DNA of 64,000 bases. Source: Taeniopygia guttata (Eukaryota > Chordata > Aves > Passeriformes > Estrildidae). This document shows positions 1 through 11,628 of this stretch, piece after piece. Location: positions 1,385,501-1,449,500 of the forward strand of contig NC_133060.1 in assembly GCF_048771995.1 (NCBI RefSeq), in the 5' to 3' direction. The position numbers were made by a program, and so were the translations under genes. A model generated the notes under the pieces. It worked only from the letters and a program-made list of their open reading frames with translations, was not told the origin of the DNA and did no database searches. Each line of letters opens with the position of its first letter. Position 1 is the first letter of the stretch.

Positions 1-740
1 AAAACTGACCCAAATTCAACCCAAAATCGACCCAAAAACTGACCCAAAAATCACCCAAAACTGACCCAAAATCAGCCCAAAATCACCCAAAAAATGACCC
101 AAAATCGACCCAAAAATCACCCAAAACTGACCCAAATTCAACCCAAAATCGACCCAAAAACTGACCCAAAATCGACCCAAAATCAGCCCAAAATCACCCA
201 AAACTGAGCTCCAAAAGTGACCCCAAAATTGATCCTGGGAGAGCCAAATTAGACCCAAAATCGGCCCAAAATCACCCAAAAATCACCCAAAATTGACCAA
301 AAAGTGACCCCAAACTGAGCTCTAAAAGTGATCCCAAAATTGATCCTGGGAGAGCAAAAAATGACCCAAAATGTCCTAAAATCACCCAAAAACTGACCCA
401 AAATCGACCCAAAATCACCCAAAATTGGCCAAAAACGTGACCCCAAAATTGATCCTGGGAGAGCCGAAACGGACCCAAAATCACCCAAAATCAGCCCAAA
501 ATCACCCAAAAACTGACCCAAAAATCACCCCAAAATCAGCCCAAAATCACCCAAAATTGTGCTCCTAAAGTGACCCCAAAATTGATCCTGGGAGAGCCAA
601 AATAGACCCAAAATCGGCCCAAAATCACCCAAAAACTGACCCAAAAATCACCCAAAATTGACCCAAAACTGTGCTCCAAAAGTGACCCAAAAATTCATCC
701 TGGGAGAGCCAAAATGGACCCAAAATTGACCCAAAATCAG
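1..740. repeat. 3' flank: ACCCAAAATC-type tandem array
   Basis: The flank is made of ACCCAAAATC/ACTGACCCAAA units. A longer block containing GATCCTGGGAGAGC recurs near 231, 342, 451, 584 and 696, giving a higher-order period of about 110-130 bp. No neighbouring gene is visible. Confidence 0.8.
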
Positions 741-759
741 CCAAAAACTGACCCAAACC

Positions 760-765
760 TTTATT
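760..765 (-). promoter_or_regulatory. VARS1: Poly(A) signal AATAAA of VARS1
   Basis: Plus-strand TTTATT reads AATAAA on the gene strand 34 bases after the stop codon. It implies a very short 3' UTR with cleavage around 735-750. It lies in sequence that is less repetitive than its surroundings. Confidence 0.75.
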
Positions 766-799
766 TGGGGAGGGGTCTCGGGGGGAATTTGGGGAGGGG

Positions 800-868
800 T
801 CACAGCATTTTCTTCATCAGCTCCTCGGCTTCCAGAACGTTCTGCAGCTCCGACTCCAGCTGGGCCAG
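800..868 (-). CDS. VARS1: VARS1 exon 28 of window: last exon and stop codon
   Basis: Encodes residues 1064-1085, LAQLESELQNVLEAEELMKK then ML, followed by TGA at 800-802. Human ends [22 protein letters not shown]. The acceptor is a run of C followed by AG at 869-870. The frame continues from exon 27 in phase 0. Confidence 0.94.
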   Translation of the reverse strand: MAQLESELQNVLEAEELMKKML

Positions 869-1440
869 CTGGGGGGGGGCAGGGGATGGGACCCCCCGAA
901 AAAACCCCAAAATCCACCCCAAAAAACCCCAAAATCCACCCCAAAAATGCCCCAAAATCCACCCCGAGACCCCCGAAAAAAACCCAAAATCCACCCCAAA
1001 AAACCCCAAAATCCACCCCGAGACCCCCCCCAAAAAACCCCAAAATCCACCCCAAAAAAACCCCAAAAATGCCCCAAAATCCACCCTGAGACCCCCAAAA
1101 AACCCCAAAATCCACCCCAAAAAAACCCAAAAATGCCCCAAAATCCACCCGAGACCTCCCCCAAAATCCACCCCGAGACCCCCCAAAAAAAAAACCCAAA
1201 AATGCCCCAAAATCCACCCCAAAAAACCCCAAAATCCACCCCGAGACCCCCCCAAAAAACCTCAAAAATGCCCCAAAATCCACCCTGAGACCCCCCCAAA
1301 AAAACCCACAAAAATGCCCCAAAATCCACCCCAAAAAACTCCAGAAATGCCCCAAAATCCACCCCGAGACCCCCCCAGAAAAACCCCAAAAATGCCCCAA
1401 AATCCACCCCGAGACCCCCCCCAAAATCCACCCCAAAATT
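869..1440 (-). repeat. Intron 27, exon-28-proximal: CCCCAAAATCCACCCCGAGAC array
   Basis: Units of 15-35 bp, CCCCAAAATCCACCCCGAGA plus CCCCCCAAAAAA. Confidence 0.87.
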
Positions 1441-2851
1441 CCCCAAAATCCCCCCAAATCCCCCCCAAATCCCCCCAAATCCCCCCAAAATCCCCCCAAA
1501 ATTCCCCAAATCCCCCCAAATCCCCCCAAAATCCCCCCAAATCCCTCCAAAATCCCCTGAGACCCCCAAACCCCCCCAAAAATCCCCCCCAAACCCCCCC
1601 AAAAATCCCCCCCAAATCCCCCCCAAATCTCCCCCAAAATCCCCCCAAATTTACCCAAATCCCCCCAAATCCCCCCAAATCCCCCCAAATCCCCCCAAAT
1701 CCCCCCAAATCCCCCCCAAATCCCCCCAAAATCCCCCCAAATCCCCCCCAAATCCCCCCAAATCCCCCAAATCCCCCCAAATCCCCCCAAATCCCCCCGA
1801 AATTCCCCCAAATCCCCCCAAATCCCTCCAGGACCCCCCAAATCCCCCCCAAATCCCCCCAAATCCCCCCAAATCCCCCCAAATCCCCCCCAAATCCCCC
1901 CTGTGACCCCCCAAATCCCCCCCAAATCCCCCCAAAATCCCCCAAAATCCCCCCCAAACAGCTCCTGGACCCCCCAAATCCCCCCAAATCCCCCCAAATC
2001 CCCCCCAAATCCCCCAAATCCCCCCAAATCCCCCCAAATCCCCCCCAAATCCCCCCAAATCCCCCCTGTGTCCCCCAAATCCCCCCAAATCCCCCCAAAT
2101 CCCCCCAAAATCCCCCAAATCCCCCCAAAATCCCCCCAAATCCCCCCAAAATCTCCCCCAAATCCCCCCAAATCCCCCCAAATCCCCCCAAATCCCCCCA
2201 AATCCCCCCAAATCCCCCCAAAATCCCCCCCAAAACCCCCCAAATCCCCCCAAATCCCCCCAAATCCCCCCCAAATCCCCCCAAATCCCCCTAAAATCCC
2301 CCCCAAATCCCCCCAAATTCCCCAAATCCCCCCCAAATCCCCCCCAAATCCCCCCAAATCCCCCTCAATCCCCCAAATCCCCCCCAAATCCCCCCAAATC
2401 CCCCCCAAATCCCCCCAAATCCCCCCAAATCCCCCCAAAAATCCCCCAAATCCCCCTTGTGACCCCCCAAATCCCCCAAAATCTCCCCCAAATCCCCCCA
2501 AATCCCCCCCAAATCCCCCCCAAATCCCCCCAAATCCCCCCAAAATCCCCAAAATCCCCCCAAATCCCCCCAAAAATCCCCCCAAATTCCCCCAAATCCC
2601 CCCAAAATCCCCCCAAATCCCCCCTAAATCCCCCAAATCCCCCCAAATCCCCCCAAATCCCCCCCAAATCCCCCCAAATCCCCCCAAATCCCCCCAAATC
2701 CCCCCCAAAATCCCCCCAAATCCCCCCAAATCCCCCCAAATCCCCCCCAAATCCCCCCTGTGACCCCCAAATCCCCCCAAATCCCCCCAAATCCCCCCCA
2801 AATCCCCCCAAATCCCCCCAAATCCCCCCAAAATCCCCCTCCCCCCCTCAC
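1441..2851 (-). repeat. Intron 27, exon-27-proximal: AAATCCCCCC 10-bp array
   Basis: About 1.4 kb of the 10-bp unit AAATCCCCCC with 9- and 11-bp variants. The gene strand reads GGGGGGATTT, so transcripts carry dozens of G6 tracts in a row. Confidence 0.92.
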
Positions 2852-3001
2852 CTTGGCCGCATCCGCCTCCTGCACTTGGGGGGGCACTTTTTGGGGGTAC
2901 CCGGGGCCCCCCCGCCGCTCCCGCAGCCGCTCCAGCGCCCCCCAAATCTCCCGGCGCCGAACCCCCAAACGGGAGAGCTCCGAGGGGGGGTCCACCACGC
3001 C
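2852..3001 (-). CDS. VARS1: VARS1 exon 27 of window: C-terminal coiled coil
   Basis: Encodes residues 1014-1063: GVVDPPSELSRLGVRRREIW, then LERLRERRGGPGYPQKVPP and QVQEADAAK. Human has [25 protein letters not shown]. In ValRS this tail helix contacts tRNA. Acceptor TCTCAG|GGC, donor AAG|GTGAGG. Confidence 0.95.
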
Positions 3002-3640
3002 CTGAGACCCCCCGGGGCACCCCAAAATTAGCGGGGGGTACCCCAAAATTGGATTGGGGCACCCCAAAATCGGATTGGGGCACCCCAAAATTAGATTGGG
3101 GCACCCCAAAATTAGACAGGGAACCCCAAAATCGGATTGGGATCCCCAAAATCGGATTGGGGAACCCCAAAATCGGATTGGGGCACCCCAAAATCGGATT
3201 GGGGCACCCAGAGACCCCCGGGGGCACCCCAAAATTAGACAGGGAACCCCAAAATTGGATTGGGACCCCCGGGGGCACCCCAAAATCAGACAGGGAACCC
3301 CAAAATTGGATTGGGGCACCTCAAAATTGGATTGGGGCACCCAGAGACCCCCGGGGGCACCCCAAAATCAGCCGGGGGCGCCCCAAAATTAGATTGGGGC
3401 ACCCCAAAATCGGATTGGGATCCCCAAAATCGGATTGGGGAACCCCAAAATCGGATAGGAACCCCCAGAGACCCCCGGGGACACCCCCAAAATTAGATTG
3501 GGAACCCCAAAATTGGATTGGGGCACCCAGAGACCCCCGGGGGCACCCCAAAATCAGACAGGGAACCCCAAAATCGGATTGGGGCACCCCAAAATCACAC
3601 AGGGAACCCCAAAATCGGATTGGGGCACCCCAAAATCAGA
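3002..3640 (-). repeat. Intron 26, exon-27-distal edge: CCCCAAAATCGGATTGGGGCA array
   Basis: Units of about 19-20 bp, CACCCCAAAATCGGATTGGG, starting immediately at the acceptor of exon 27. Each unit is partly self-complementary (CCCCAA...TTGGGG). Confidence 0.88.
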
Positions 3641-5251
3641 CTGAGACCCCCGGAGATCCCCAGAGACCCCCAAAAACCCCCCAAAAACCCCCCAAAAACC
3701 CCCAGGGAGACCCCCAGAGACCCCCAAACCCCCCTAAAACCCCCCCAAAGACCCCCAAACCCCCCTAAGAATAACACCCAGAGCCCCCCAGAGCCCCCCA
3801 AAACCCCCCCAAACCCCCCCCAAACCACCACCCAGAGACCCCCCAAACCCCCCAGCCCCCCCCAGACCCCCCCAAGCCCCCCAAAACCCCCCCCAAAACC
3901 CCCCCAAAAACCCCCAGGAAGACCCGCAGAGACCCCCAAAAGCCTCCCAAACACCCCCAAAACCCCCTCAAACCCCCCCAAAACCACCCAAAACCACCCA
4001 AGCCCCCCTAAAAACAACACCCACAGCCCCCAAAGACCCCCCAAACTCCCCCAAACCCCCCCAACCCCCCCAAAAACAACGCCCAGAGACCCCCAGAGAC
4101 CCCCAGCCCCCCAAAACCCCCCCAGAGGTCCCCAAAACCCCCCCAGATCCCAAAAAACCCCCCCAAATCCCCCCAAAAACAACACCCAGCCCCCCCCAAA
4201 CTTCCCCAAAGACCCCCCAGCCCCCCCAAACCCCCCTAAAACCAACACCCAGAGACCCCCAAAACTCCCCCAGACCCCCCCCAAAACCCCCCCAGAGCCC
4301 CCCAAAACCCCCCCAAACCCCCCAAAAACCCCCCAAACCACCACCCAGAGCCCCCCAAAGACCCCCCAGAGCCCCCCAGACCCCCCCAAGCCCACCAAAA
4401 CCCCCCCCAAACCCCCCAAAAACCCCCAGGGAGACCCGCAGAGACCCCCAAAAGCCTCCCAAACACCCCCAAAACAATACCCAGAAAACCCCAAAACCCC
4501 CCCAGTCCCCCAAAACTCCCCTAAAGCCCCCCAAAACCCCCCCCAGAGCCCCCCAAACCTCCCAAACCCTCCCACAGCCCCCCAAAGACCCCCCAGACCC
4601 CCCCAAAACCCCCCCAGAGCCCCCCAAAAACCCATCAAACCCCCCCCAGAACCCCCCAAACCCCCCCAGAGACCCCCAAAAACTGCCCCAAAACCCCTCC
4701 AGCCCCCCCAAAAACCCCCAGGGAGACCCCCAAACTCCCCCCAAAACCCCCCCAGAGCCCCCCAAATCCCCCCAAACCCCCCCAGTGACCCCCCAAAACC
4801 CCCTAAAAACACCCCCAGACCCCCCAAACCCCCCCCAGAGCCCCCCAAAAACAACACCCAGAGCCCTCCAAACCTCCCAAACCCTCCCACAGCCCCCCAA
4901 AAACACCCCAGACCCCCCCAAAACTCCCCCAGAGCCCCCCAAAAACCCATCAAAACCCCCCCAGACCCCCAAAGACCCCCCCCAAACCACCACCCAGACC
5001 CCCCCAAAGGCCCCCAAACCCCCCCCAAATCCCCCCAAAAACCCATCAAAATCCCCCCAAACAGCCCCAAAACCCCCCCAGACCCCCAAAGACCCCCCAC
5101 AAACCACCACCCAGACCCCCCCAAACTCCCTCAAAACCCCCCTACAGCCCCCCAACCCCCCCCAAAGACCCCCAAACTCCCCCAAAGCCCCCCAAAGCCC
5201 CCCAAACCCCCCCAGCCCCCCCCAAACCCCCCCAAGCCCCCCGGGTCCCAC
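3641..5251 (-). repeat. Intron 26, exon-26-proximal: CCCCCCAGAGCCCCCCAAAAC array
   Basis: Units CCCAGAGCCCCCCAAAACCC and CCCAAACCACCACCCAGAGA. No exon copies. Confidence 0.85.
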
Positions 5252-5427
5252 CTGCAGCCGCAGGTGCGCCGTGCAGCGCTCGGAGGCCACGGCCACGGCG
5301 CAGCCCTGGGGGGGCTCCTCCGAGACCCCCAAAATCCGCACCGAGCCCACCCCCCCCAAAACCCGCAGCAGAGCCGCCCCCCGGCAGGCGCGGGACCCCC
5401 AGAGCGGGTCCGGGCACTGCAGGAAAC
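5252..5427 (-). CDS. VARS1: VARS1 exon 26 of window: C-terminal domain, PQGCAVAVASERC
   Basis: Encodes the end of a split Cys codon and residues 956-1013: FLQCPDPLWGSRACRGAALL, then VRILGVSEEPPQGCAVAVAS and ERCTAHLRLQ. Human has [25 protein letters not shown]. Acceptor CCCCCAG|GT and donor CAG|GTGGGA. Six copies of its first ~35 bp with acceptor lie upstream in intron 25. Confidence 0.94.
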
Positions 5428-7590
5428 CTGGGGGGCAAAAAATGGGGGGGGTGAGGGTGGGACCCCCAAAATACCCTGAGATATGTAAAATATACACTGA
5501 GACCCCCAAAATTCACCCCAAAAAACACCCAGAGACCCCCAAAAAAACACCCTGAGACCCCCAAAAATCACCCTGAGACACCCAAAAAATACCCAAAAAC
5601 ACCCCAAAAAGAGCCAGGGACACCCAAAAAACACCCTTAGACCCCAAAAATTACCCAAAAATGCCCTGAGACACCCAAAAAATACCCAAAAATACCCAGA
5701 GACCCCTAAAAAACACCCAAAAAACACCCAGAGACGCCCAAAAAACACACTGAGACCCCCAAAAATCACCCTGAGACCCCCAAAATACACCGAGACCCCC
5801 AAAAACACCCCCAAAAACACCCAGGGACCCCCAGAGCGGGTCCGGGCACTGCAGGAAACCTGGGGGGGGAAATGGGGGGGGGGTTAGGGTGGGACCCCCA
5901 AAATTACACTGAGGTATGTAAAATATACACAGAGACCCCCAAAAATCACCCTGAGACCCCCAAAAAACACCCCAAAAAACACCCAGGGACCCCCAAAGTG
6001 GGTCCGGGCACTGCAGGAAACCTGGGGGGGGAAATGGGGGGGGGTTAGGGGGGGACCCCCAAAATTATACTGAGATATGTAAAATATACACAGAGACCCC
6101 CAAAAATCACCCCAAAAACACCCAGGGACCCCCAAAATTACACTGAGATACACTGAGACCCCCAAAAAATACCCCAAAATTACACTGAGACCCCCAAAAA
6201 TATACACAGAGACCCCCAAAAATCACCCCAAAATACCCTGAGACCCCCATAAAATACCCAGAGACCCCCAAAAAACACCCTGAGACCCCCAAATACACCC
6301 CAAAAATGCCCTGAGACCCCCAAAAAACACCCCCAAAATACCCAGAGACCCCCCCCAAAAAACACCCCAAAAATACACTGAGACCCCCCCAAATACAGCC
6401 CAAAAAAACATCCTGAGACACCCAAAAAATACCCCCAAAATACCCCGAGACCCCCAAAAAACACCCAAAAAGCAAACTGAGACCCCCAAAAATCACCCTG
6501 AGACCCCCAAAAATACACAGAGACCCCCAAAAACACCCCAAAAAACACCCAGAGACCCCCAAAGCGGGTCCGGGCACTGCAGGAAACCTGGGGGGGCAAA
6601 AAAAGGGGGGGTGAGGGTGGGATCCCCGAAATACACTGAGATATCCTGAGACCCCCAAAAATCACCCTGAGACCCCAAAAAAACCCCAAAAACCAACCTG
6701 AGACCCCCAAAAAATACCCCAAAAATCACCCTGAGACCCCCAAAAATACCCCAAAATACCCTGAGACCCCTAAAAAATACACTGAGACCCCCAAAAAATA
6801 CCCCAAAAATACACTGAGACCCCCAAAAAATAACCCAAAAATACCCAGAGACCCCCAAAAAACACCCCCAAAAAACACCCAGGGACCCCCAAAGTGGGTC
6901 CGGGCACTGCAGGAAACCTGGGGGGGCAAAAAAAGGGGGGGGGGGTTAGGGTGGGACCCCCAAAATTACCCCAAAAATACACTGAGATACCCTGAGACCC
7001 CCAAAAATTACCCCAAAAATACACTGAGATACCCTGAGACCCCCAAAAATACACCCCAAAATTACACTGAGACCCCCAAAAACACCCCCAAAAACACCCA
7101 GGGACCCCCAAAGTGGGTCCGGGCACTGCAGGAAACCTGGGGGGGAAATGGGGGGGGGGTTAGGGTGGGACCCCCAAAAATACCCCAAAATTACACTGAG
7201 ACATCCAAAAAATCACCCTGAGACCCCCAAATACACCCCAAAAATACACTGAGACCCCAAAAAAATACCCCAAAATTACACTGAGATATCCTGAGACCCC
7301 CAAAATCCCCGAGAGACCCCCAAAAAATACCCCAAAAGTACACTGAGACACCCAAAAAATACCCAAAAATATCCAGAGACCCCCAAAAAACACCCCCAAA
7401 AAACACCCAGGGACCCCCAGAGCGGGTCCGGGCACTGCAGGAAACCTGGGGGGGAAATGGGGGGGGGTTAGGGTGGGACCCCCAAATTACACTGAGACCC
7501 CCAAAAATACCCAGAGACCCCCAAAAAATACACTGAGATATCCTGAGACCCCCCAGAAACACCCAGAGACCCCCAAAAATACCCCAAAAA
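5428..7590 (-). repeat. Intron 25, exon-26-proximal: ACTGAGACCCCCAAAAATAC array with exon 26 copies
   Basis: Units ACACTGAGACCCCCAAAAAT and ACCCCAAAAATAC in higher-order blocks of about 160-570 bp, each ending in a copy of the exon 26 acceptor edge. Confidence 0.9.
5824..7445 (-). repeat. Six copies of the exon 26 5' edge plus acceptor
   Basis: Copies at about 5824-5859, 5986-6021, 6553-6587, 6883-6917, 7101-7136 and 7411-7445 hold 35-36 bp of exon 26 (FLQCPDPLWGS; three read FLQCPDPLWGS from GTGGGTCC variants) and the C-rich tract plus CCAG acceptor. Confidence 0.93.
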
Positions 7591-9484
7591 TCCCCATTTC
7601 AGCCCCCCCAAACCCCCATTTCACCCCCCCAACCCAATTTCAGCCCCCCAAGACCCCCCAAAACCCATGTCAGCCCCCCAAATCCCCATTTTAACCCCCC
7701 AAACCCCCATTTGACCCCCCCAAATCCCCATTTTTGCCCCATCTCAGCCCCCCAGGACCCCCCCAAACCCCATTTCAGCCCCCCAGGACCCCCCAAACCC
7801 CATTTTTGCCCCATTTGACCCCCCCAAATCCCCATTTTTGTCCCCCAAACCCCCGTGTGACCCCCCCAAACCCCCATTTGAGCCCCCCCAAACCCCATTT
7901 CAGCCCCCCAGGACCCCCAAATCCCCATTTCAGACCCCCAGGACCCCCCAAACCTCATTTCAGCCCCCCAGGACCCCCAACCCCCATTTGAGCCCCCCAA
8001 AGCCCCCCAAACCCCCATTTGACCCCCCCAGGACCCCCCCAAACCCCCCCAAATCCTCATTTTTTCCCCCCAAACCCCCATTTGACCCCCCAAACCCCCA
8101 TTTTATCCCCCCAGGACCCCCCAAACCCCATTTTTGCCCCATTTCAGCCCCCCAAATCCCCATTTTATCCCCCCAAACCCCCCCAAATTCCCATTTCAGC
8201 CCCCCAGGACCCCCAAATCCTTATTTTATCCCCCCAAATCCCCCCCCAAAACCCCCTTGTGACCCCCCCAAACCCCCATCTCAGCCCCCCAGGACCCCCC
8301 AAACCCCATTTCAGCCCCCCAAACCCCCCCAAACCCCATTTCACCCCCCCAACCCCCCCAAACCCCCATCTCAGCCCCCCAGGACCCCCCCAAACCCCAT
8401 TTTTGCCCCATTTGAGCCCCCCAGGACCCCCAAACCCCCATTTGAGCCCCCCAGGACCCCCCCAAACCCCATTTTTGCCCCATTTGAGCCCCCCAAAGCC
8501 TCCCCAAACCCCATTTGAGCCCCCCAGGACCCCCCAAACCCCATTTGAAGCCCCCCAAACCCCATCTCAGCCCCCCCAAACCCCCATTTCAGCCCCCCAG
8601 GACCCCCCAAATCCCCATTTCAACCCCCCAAACCCCATTTTTGCCCCATCTCAGCCCCCCAGGACCCCCCAGGACCCCCCTAAATCCCCATTTTATCCCC
8701 CCCAAGCCCCCCCAGGACCCCCCAAAGCCCATTTTTGCCCCATTTCAGCCCCCCAAACCCCCATTTGACCCCCCCAAACCCCATTTTTGCCCCATTTTTG
8801 CCCCATTTCAGCCCCCCAAATCCCCATTTCAGACCCCCAAACCCCATTTGAGCCCCCCAAAGCCCCCCCAAACCCCCGTGTGCCCCCCCCAAACCCCCGT
8901 GTGACCCCCCCCAAACCCCTATTTGAGCCCCCCAGGACCCCCCCAAACCCCATTTTTGCCCCATCTCAGCACCCCAACCCCCCCCCAAAACCCCATTTGA
9001 CCCCCCCAAATCCCCATTTTTGACCCCCAAATCCCCATTTTATCCCCCCAAAGCCCCCCCAAACCCCCGTGTGACCCCCCCAAACCCCCATCTCAGCCCC
9101 CCAGGACCCCCCAAGCCCCCCCAAACCCCCATCTCAGCCCCCCAAATCCCCATTTTTGCCCCCCAAACCCCCATTTTATTCCCCCAAAGCCCCCCCAAAC
9201 CCCCATTTGAGCCCCCAAACTCCCATGTGACCCCCCCAGGACCCCCCAAATCCCCATTTTTGCCCCCCAAACCCCCATTTTTGCCCCATTTCAGCACCCC
9301 AAACCCCATTTTTGCCCCATTTTTGCCCCCCAAACCCCCGTGTGACCCCCCCAAACCCCATTTTTGCCCCACTTCAGCCCCCCAGGACCCCCAAACCCCC
9401 ATTTGAGCCCCCCAGGACCCCCCCAAACCCCATTTCAGCCCCCCAGGACCCCCCAAAACCCCAATTTGAGCCCCCCGGGCGCAC
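7591..9484 (-). repeat. Intron 25, exon-25-proximal: CCCATTTCAGCCCCCCAGGA array
   Basis: Units of about 30-36 bp, CCCATTTCAGCCCCCCAGGA followed by CCCCCCAAACC, with CATTTTTGCCCCATTT variants. No exon copies. Confidence 0.87.
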
Positions 9485-9596
9485 AGGGGGGTCTCTGGCG
9501 GGTCAGGCCGTGCGCCCCCCGCAGCTGCCGCAGCGCTCGGCCGATGCTCAGCAGGAACTCCATGGAGCCTTCGGCCTCCTCATCCTCCCAGCAGAA
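9485..9596 (-). CDS. VARS1: VARS1 exon 25 of window: C-terminal region, IGRALRQLRGAHGLTR
   Basis: Encodes residues 918-954 and one base of Cys: FCWEDEEAEGSMEFLLSIGR, then ALRQLRGAHGLTRQRPP. Human has [28 protein letters not shown]. Acceptor CCCCAG|TTC. The donor T|GTGCGC is weak, but it is the one that joins in frame to exon 26 to give RPPC, as in human RPDC. Confidence 0.9.
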
Positions 9597-10639
9597 CTGG
9601 GGGGCACGGGGGGGTTTGGGGGGGCCGGGAGCCTCCAAAACCCTCCCAGGATCCCCCAAATCACCCCTGGGACCCCCCAAATCCTCCCAGCAGAACTGGG
9701 GGGCACGGGGGGGTTTGGGGGTGTCCAGGAGCCTCCAAATCCCCCCCAACCCCCCCCTGAGACCCCCAAAACCCCCCCAAATCCCCCTGGGACCCCCAAA
9801 TCCCTCCCAGGACCCCCCCAAATCCCCGGGGGACTCCCCAAATCCCTCCAAATCCCTCCTGGGACCCTCTAAATCCCCCCCAAATCCTCCCAAAACCCCC
9901 CCAAATCACCCCTGGAAATCCCAAAATGGCCCCAGGATCCCCCCAAATCACCCCTGGGATCCCACAAATCCCCCCAAATCCCCCCAAACCCCCCCTGAGC
10001 GCCCCAAATCCTCCCAAATCCTCCCTAAATCCCCCCAAAACCCCCCCAAATCCCTCCCAGGACCCCCCCAAATCCCCCCCAGGACCCCCCAAAGCCCTCC
10101 TGAGACCCCCCAAATCCCCCCAAAACCCCCCAAATCCCCCTGAAATCCCTCCCAGGACCCCCCCAAATCCCCGGGGACCCCCCAAATCAACCTGGGACTC
10201 CCCAAATCCCCCCAAATCCTCCCAAATCCCCCCCAAATCCCTCCTGAGACCCCAAAATCCCCCCAAAACCCCCCAAATCCCCCCTAAATCCCCCCAAATC
10301 CCCCCCAAATCCCTCCCAGGACCCCCCAAATCCCCCTGGGAGCCCCCAAATCCCCCCTGGGACCATAAAACCCCCCCTGGGACTCCCCAAATCCCCCCAA
10401 ATTCCCCCTGAGCCCCCAAATCCTCCCAAATCCCCCCAAATCCTCCCAAACCCCCCCAAAATCCCTCCAAAACCCACCCAAATCCCCCCTAAATCCCCCC
10501 AAATCCCTCCCAAAACCCCCCAAATGCCCCTTGGGACCCCAAAATTCCCCCTGAACCCCCTCCCAAACCCCCCCAAATCCCTCCCAGGACCCCCCAAATC
10601 CCCCCCAAATCCCCCCAAACCCCCGGGGGACCCCCGTAC
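9597..10639 (-). repeat. Intron 24: AAATCCCTCCCAGGACCCCC array
   Basis: Units of 20-30 bp, CCAAATCCCTCCCAGGACCC and CCCCAAATCCCCCC. One exon 25 edge copy is present near exon 25. Confidence 0.85.
9682..9695 (-). repeat. One short copy of the exon 25 5' edge plus acceptor
   Basis: Fourteen exon bases (TTCTGCTGGGAGGA, FCWE) with the acceptor and about 30 bp of intron (GGGGGGCACGGGGGGGTTTG on plus), 99 bp upstream of the real edge. Confidence 0.9.
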
Positions 10640-10806
10640 CTGGGGGGGCTCGGGGTAGGGGGCGAGGCAGATGCTGGGGGGCGCTTGGGGGGCGCGGGGG
10701 AGGCGCTGCCAAAGCTCCTCGGTCAGGAAGGGCATGAAGGGGGACAGGAGGCGCAGCCCGGCCTCCAGGCAGGTCAGCAGAGTGGCCCTGACGGCCTCCA
10801 GGTCAC
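10640..10806 (-). CDS. VARS1: VARS1 exon 24 of window: [18 protein letters not shown]
   Basis: Encodes the end of a split Gly codon and residues 863-917: [40 protein letters not shown], ending PYPEPPQ. The PFMPFxTEELxQRLP block is conserved at the end of the anticodon-binding domain. Acceptor CCCCCAG|GT, donor CAG|GTACGG. Confidence 0.95.
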
Positions 10807-11522
10807 CTGGGGGAGGGTGGCATCGTCACCATCGTCTTCAGCGCCCCCAAAAACCCCCCGGGGACCCCCAGAAATACCAAAAAACCCCCAAAAAAAACCC
10901 AAAAAACCTCAAAAAAACCACCCAAAAAACGCCAAAAACCACCAAAAATCCCCCAAAAACCGCTTCAATTTCGCCTGGGAGAGGGGACACTGTCACCATT
11001 GTATTCAGCGCCCCGAAAAACCCCCGGGGGACCCCCAAAAACCTCCCAGGAACCCCCAAAAACCCAAAAAAAACCCCAAAAAACCTAAAAAAGCTTCCAA
11101 AAACCTCCAAAAAAAATCCCAAAAAACCTCCTGGGACCCCCTAAAAACCCCAAAAACATAAAAAAAACCCCAAAAATCTCTGGGGATCCCAAAATCCCCC
11201 CTCAAAAACCACCTGGGACCCCCAAAACCTCTGGGGATCCCAAAATCCCCCCCAAAATCCCCCTGGGACCCCCAAAATCCCCCTGGGACCCCCAAAACCC
11301 CCCCCAAAAACCACATGGGATCCCCAAAATCCGCCAAAAACCCCATGGGACCCCAAAAATCCCCTGGGACCCCCAAAATCCCCCCCAAAACCATCCTGGG
11401 ACCCCAAAACCCCCCCAAAAACCTCCTGGGAGCCCCCAAAATCCCCCTGGGACCCCCAAAACCCCCTGGGACCCCCAAAATCCCCCTCAAATCCCCCCTG
11501 GGACCCCCAAAATCCCCCTCAC
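10807..11522 (-). repeat. Intron 23: CTGGGACCCCCAAAATCCCC array
   Basis: Mainly CTGGGACCCCCAAAATCCCC units. Next to exon 24 there is a duplicated ~50-bp segment (about 10824-10871 and 10988-11038, both with GTCACCAT and TTCAGCGCCCC), 165 bp apart. It is intronic and does not match VARS1 coding sequence. Confidence 0.85.
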
Positions 11523-11628
11523 CTTTCTCCTCCTCCTCCTCTTCCTCCTCATCGCCGCCGTCGGGACCCCCCGAGACCCCCTCAGGGTGGGTGGGGGTCC
11601 CCCGGGCCAGGATGGGCTTCACACACTC
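11523..11628 (-). CDS. VARS1: VARS1 exon 23 of window: ECVKPIL plus acidic insertion
   Basis: Encodes residues 827-861 and one base of Gly. It begins ECVKPILARGTPTHPEG, continues GGPDGGD and then runs through eight Glu codons (GAG/GAA) to Lys. Human goes from ECLKPVL to the next conserved block in about 13 residues; here it takes about 36, so the exon holds a Gly/Pro and poly-Glu insertion. Acceptor CTCCCCAG|GAG and donor AAAG|GTGAGG are good, and the frame joins exon 24 as EKGDLEAV. Confidence 0.88.

Noticed and set aside
1..799. A neighbouring gene downstream of VARS1
   Set aside because: Only tandem repeats and the poly(A) signal are visible in this stretch.
714..2294. Proline-rich 526-codon open frame on the plus strand (and many like it)
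   Set aside because: It is the translation of the AAATCCCCCC and CCCCAAAATCC arrays of intron 27. Repeats without stops keep frames open; there is no unique coding sequence.
5880..7470. TTAGGG hexamers (for example GGGGTTAGGGTGGG) resembling telomere repeats
   Set aside because: Single hexamers inside the copied exon 26 acceptor region; no run of consecutive TTAGGG.
10824..11038. Duplicated segment with an open frame ([10 protein letters not shown]) as a possible small exon
   Set aside because: It lies between exons 23 and 24, which already join in phase, and has no match in VARS1.
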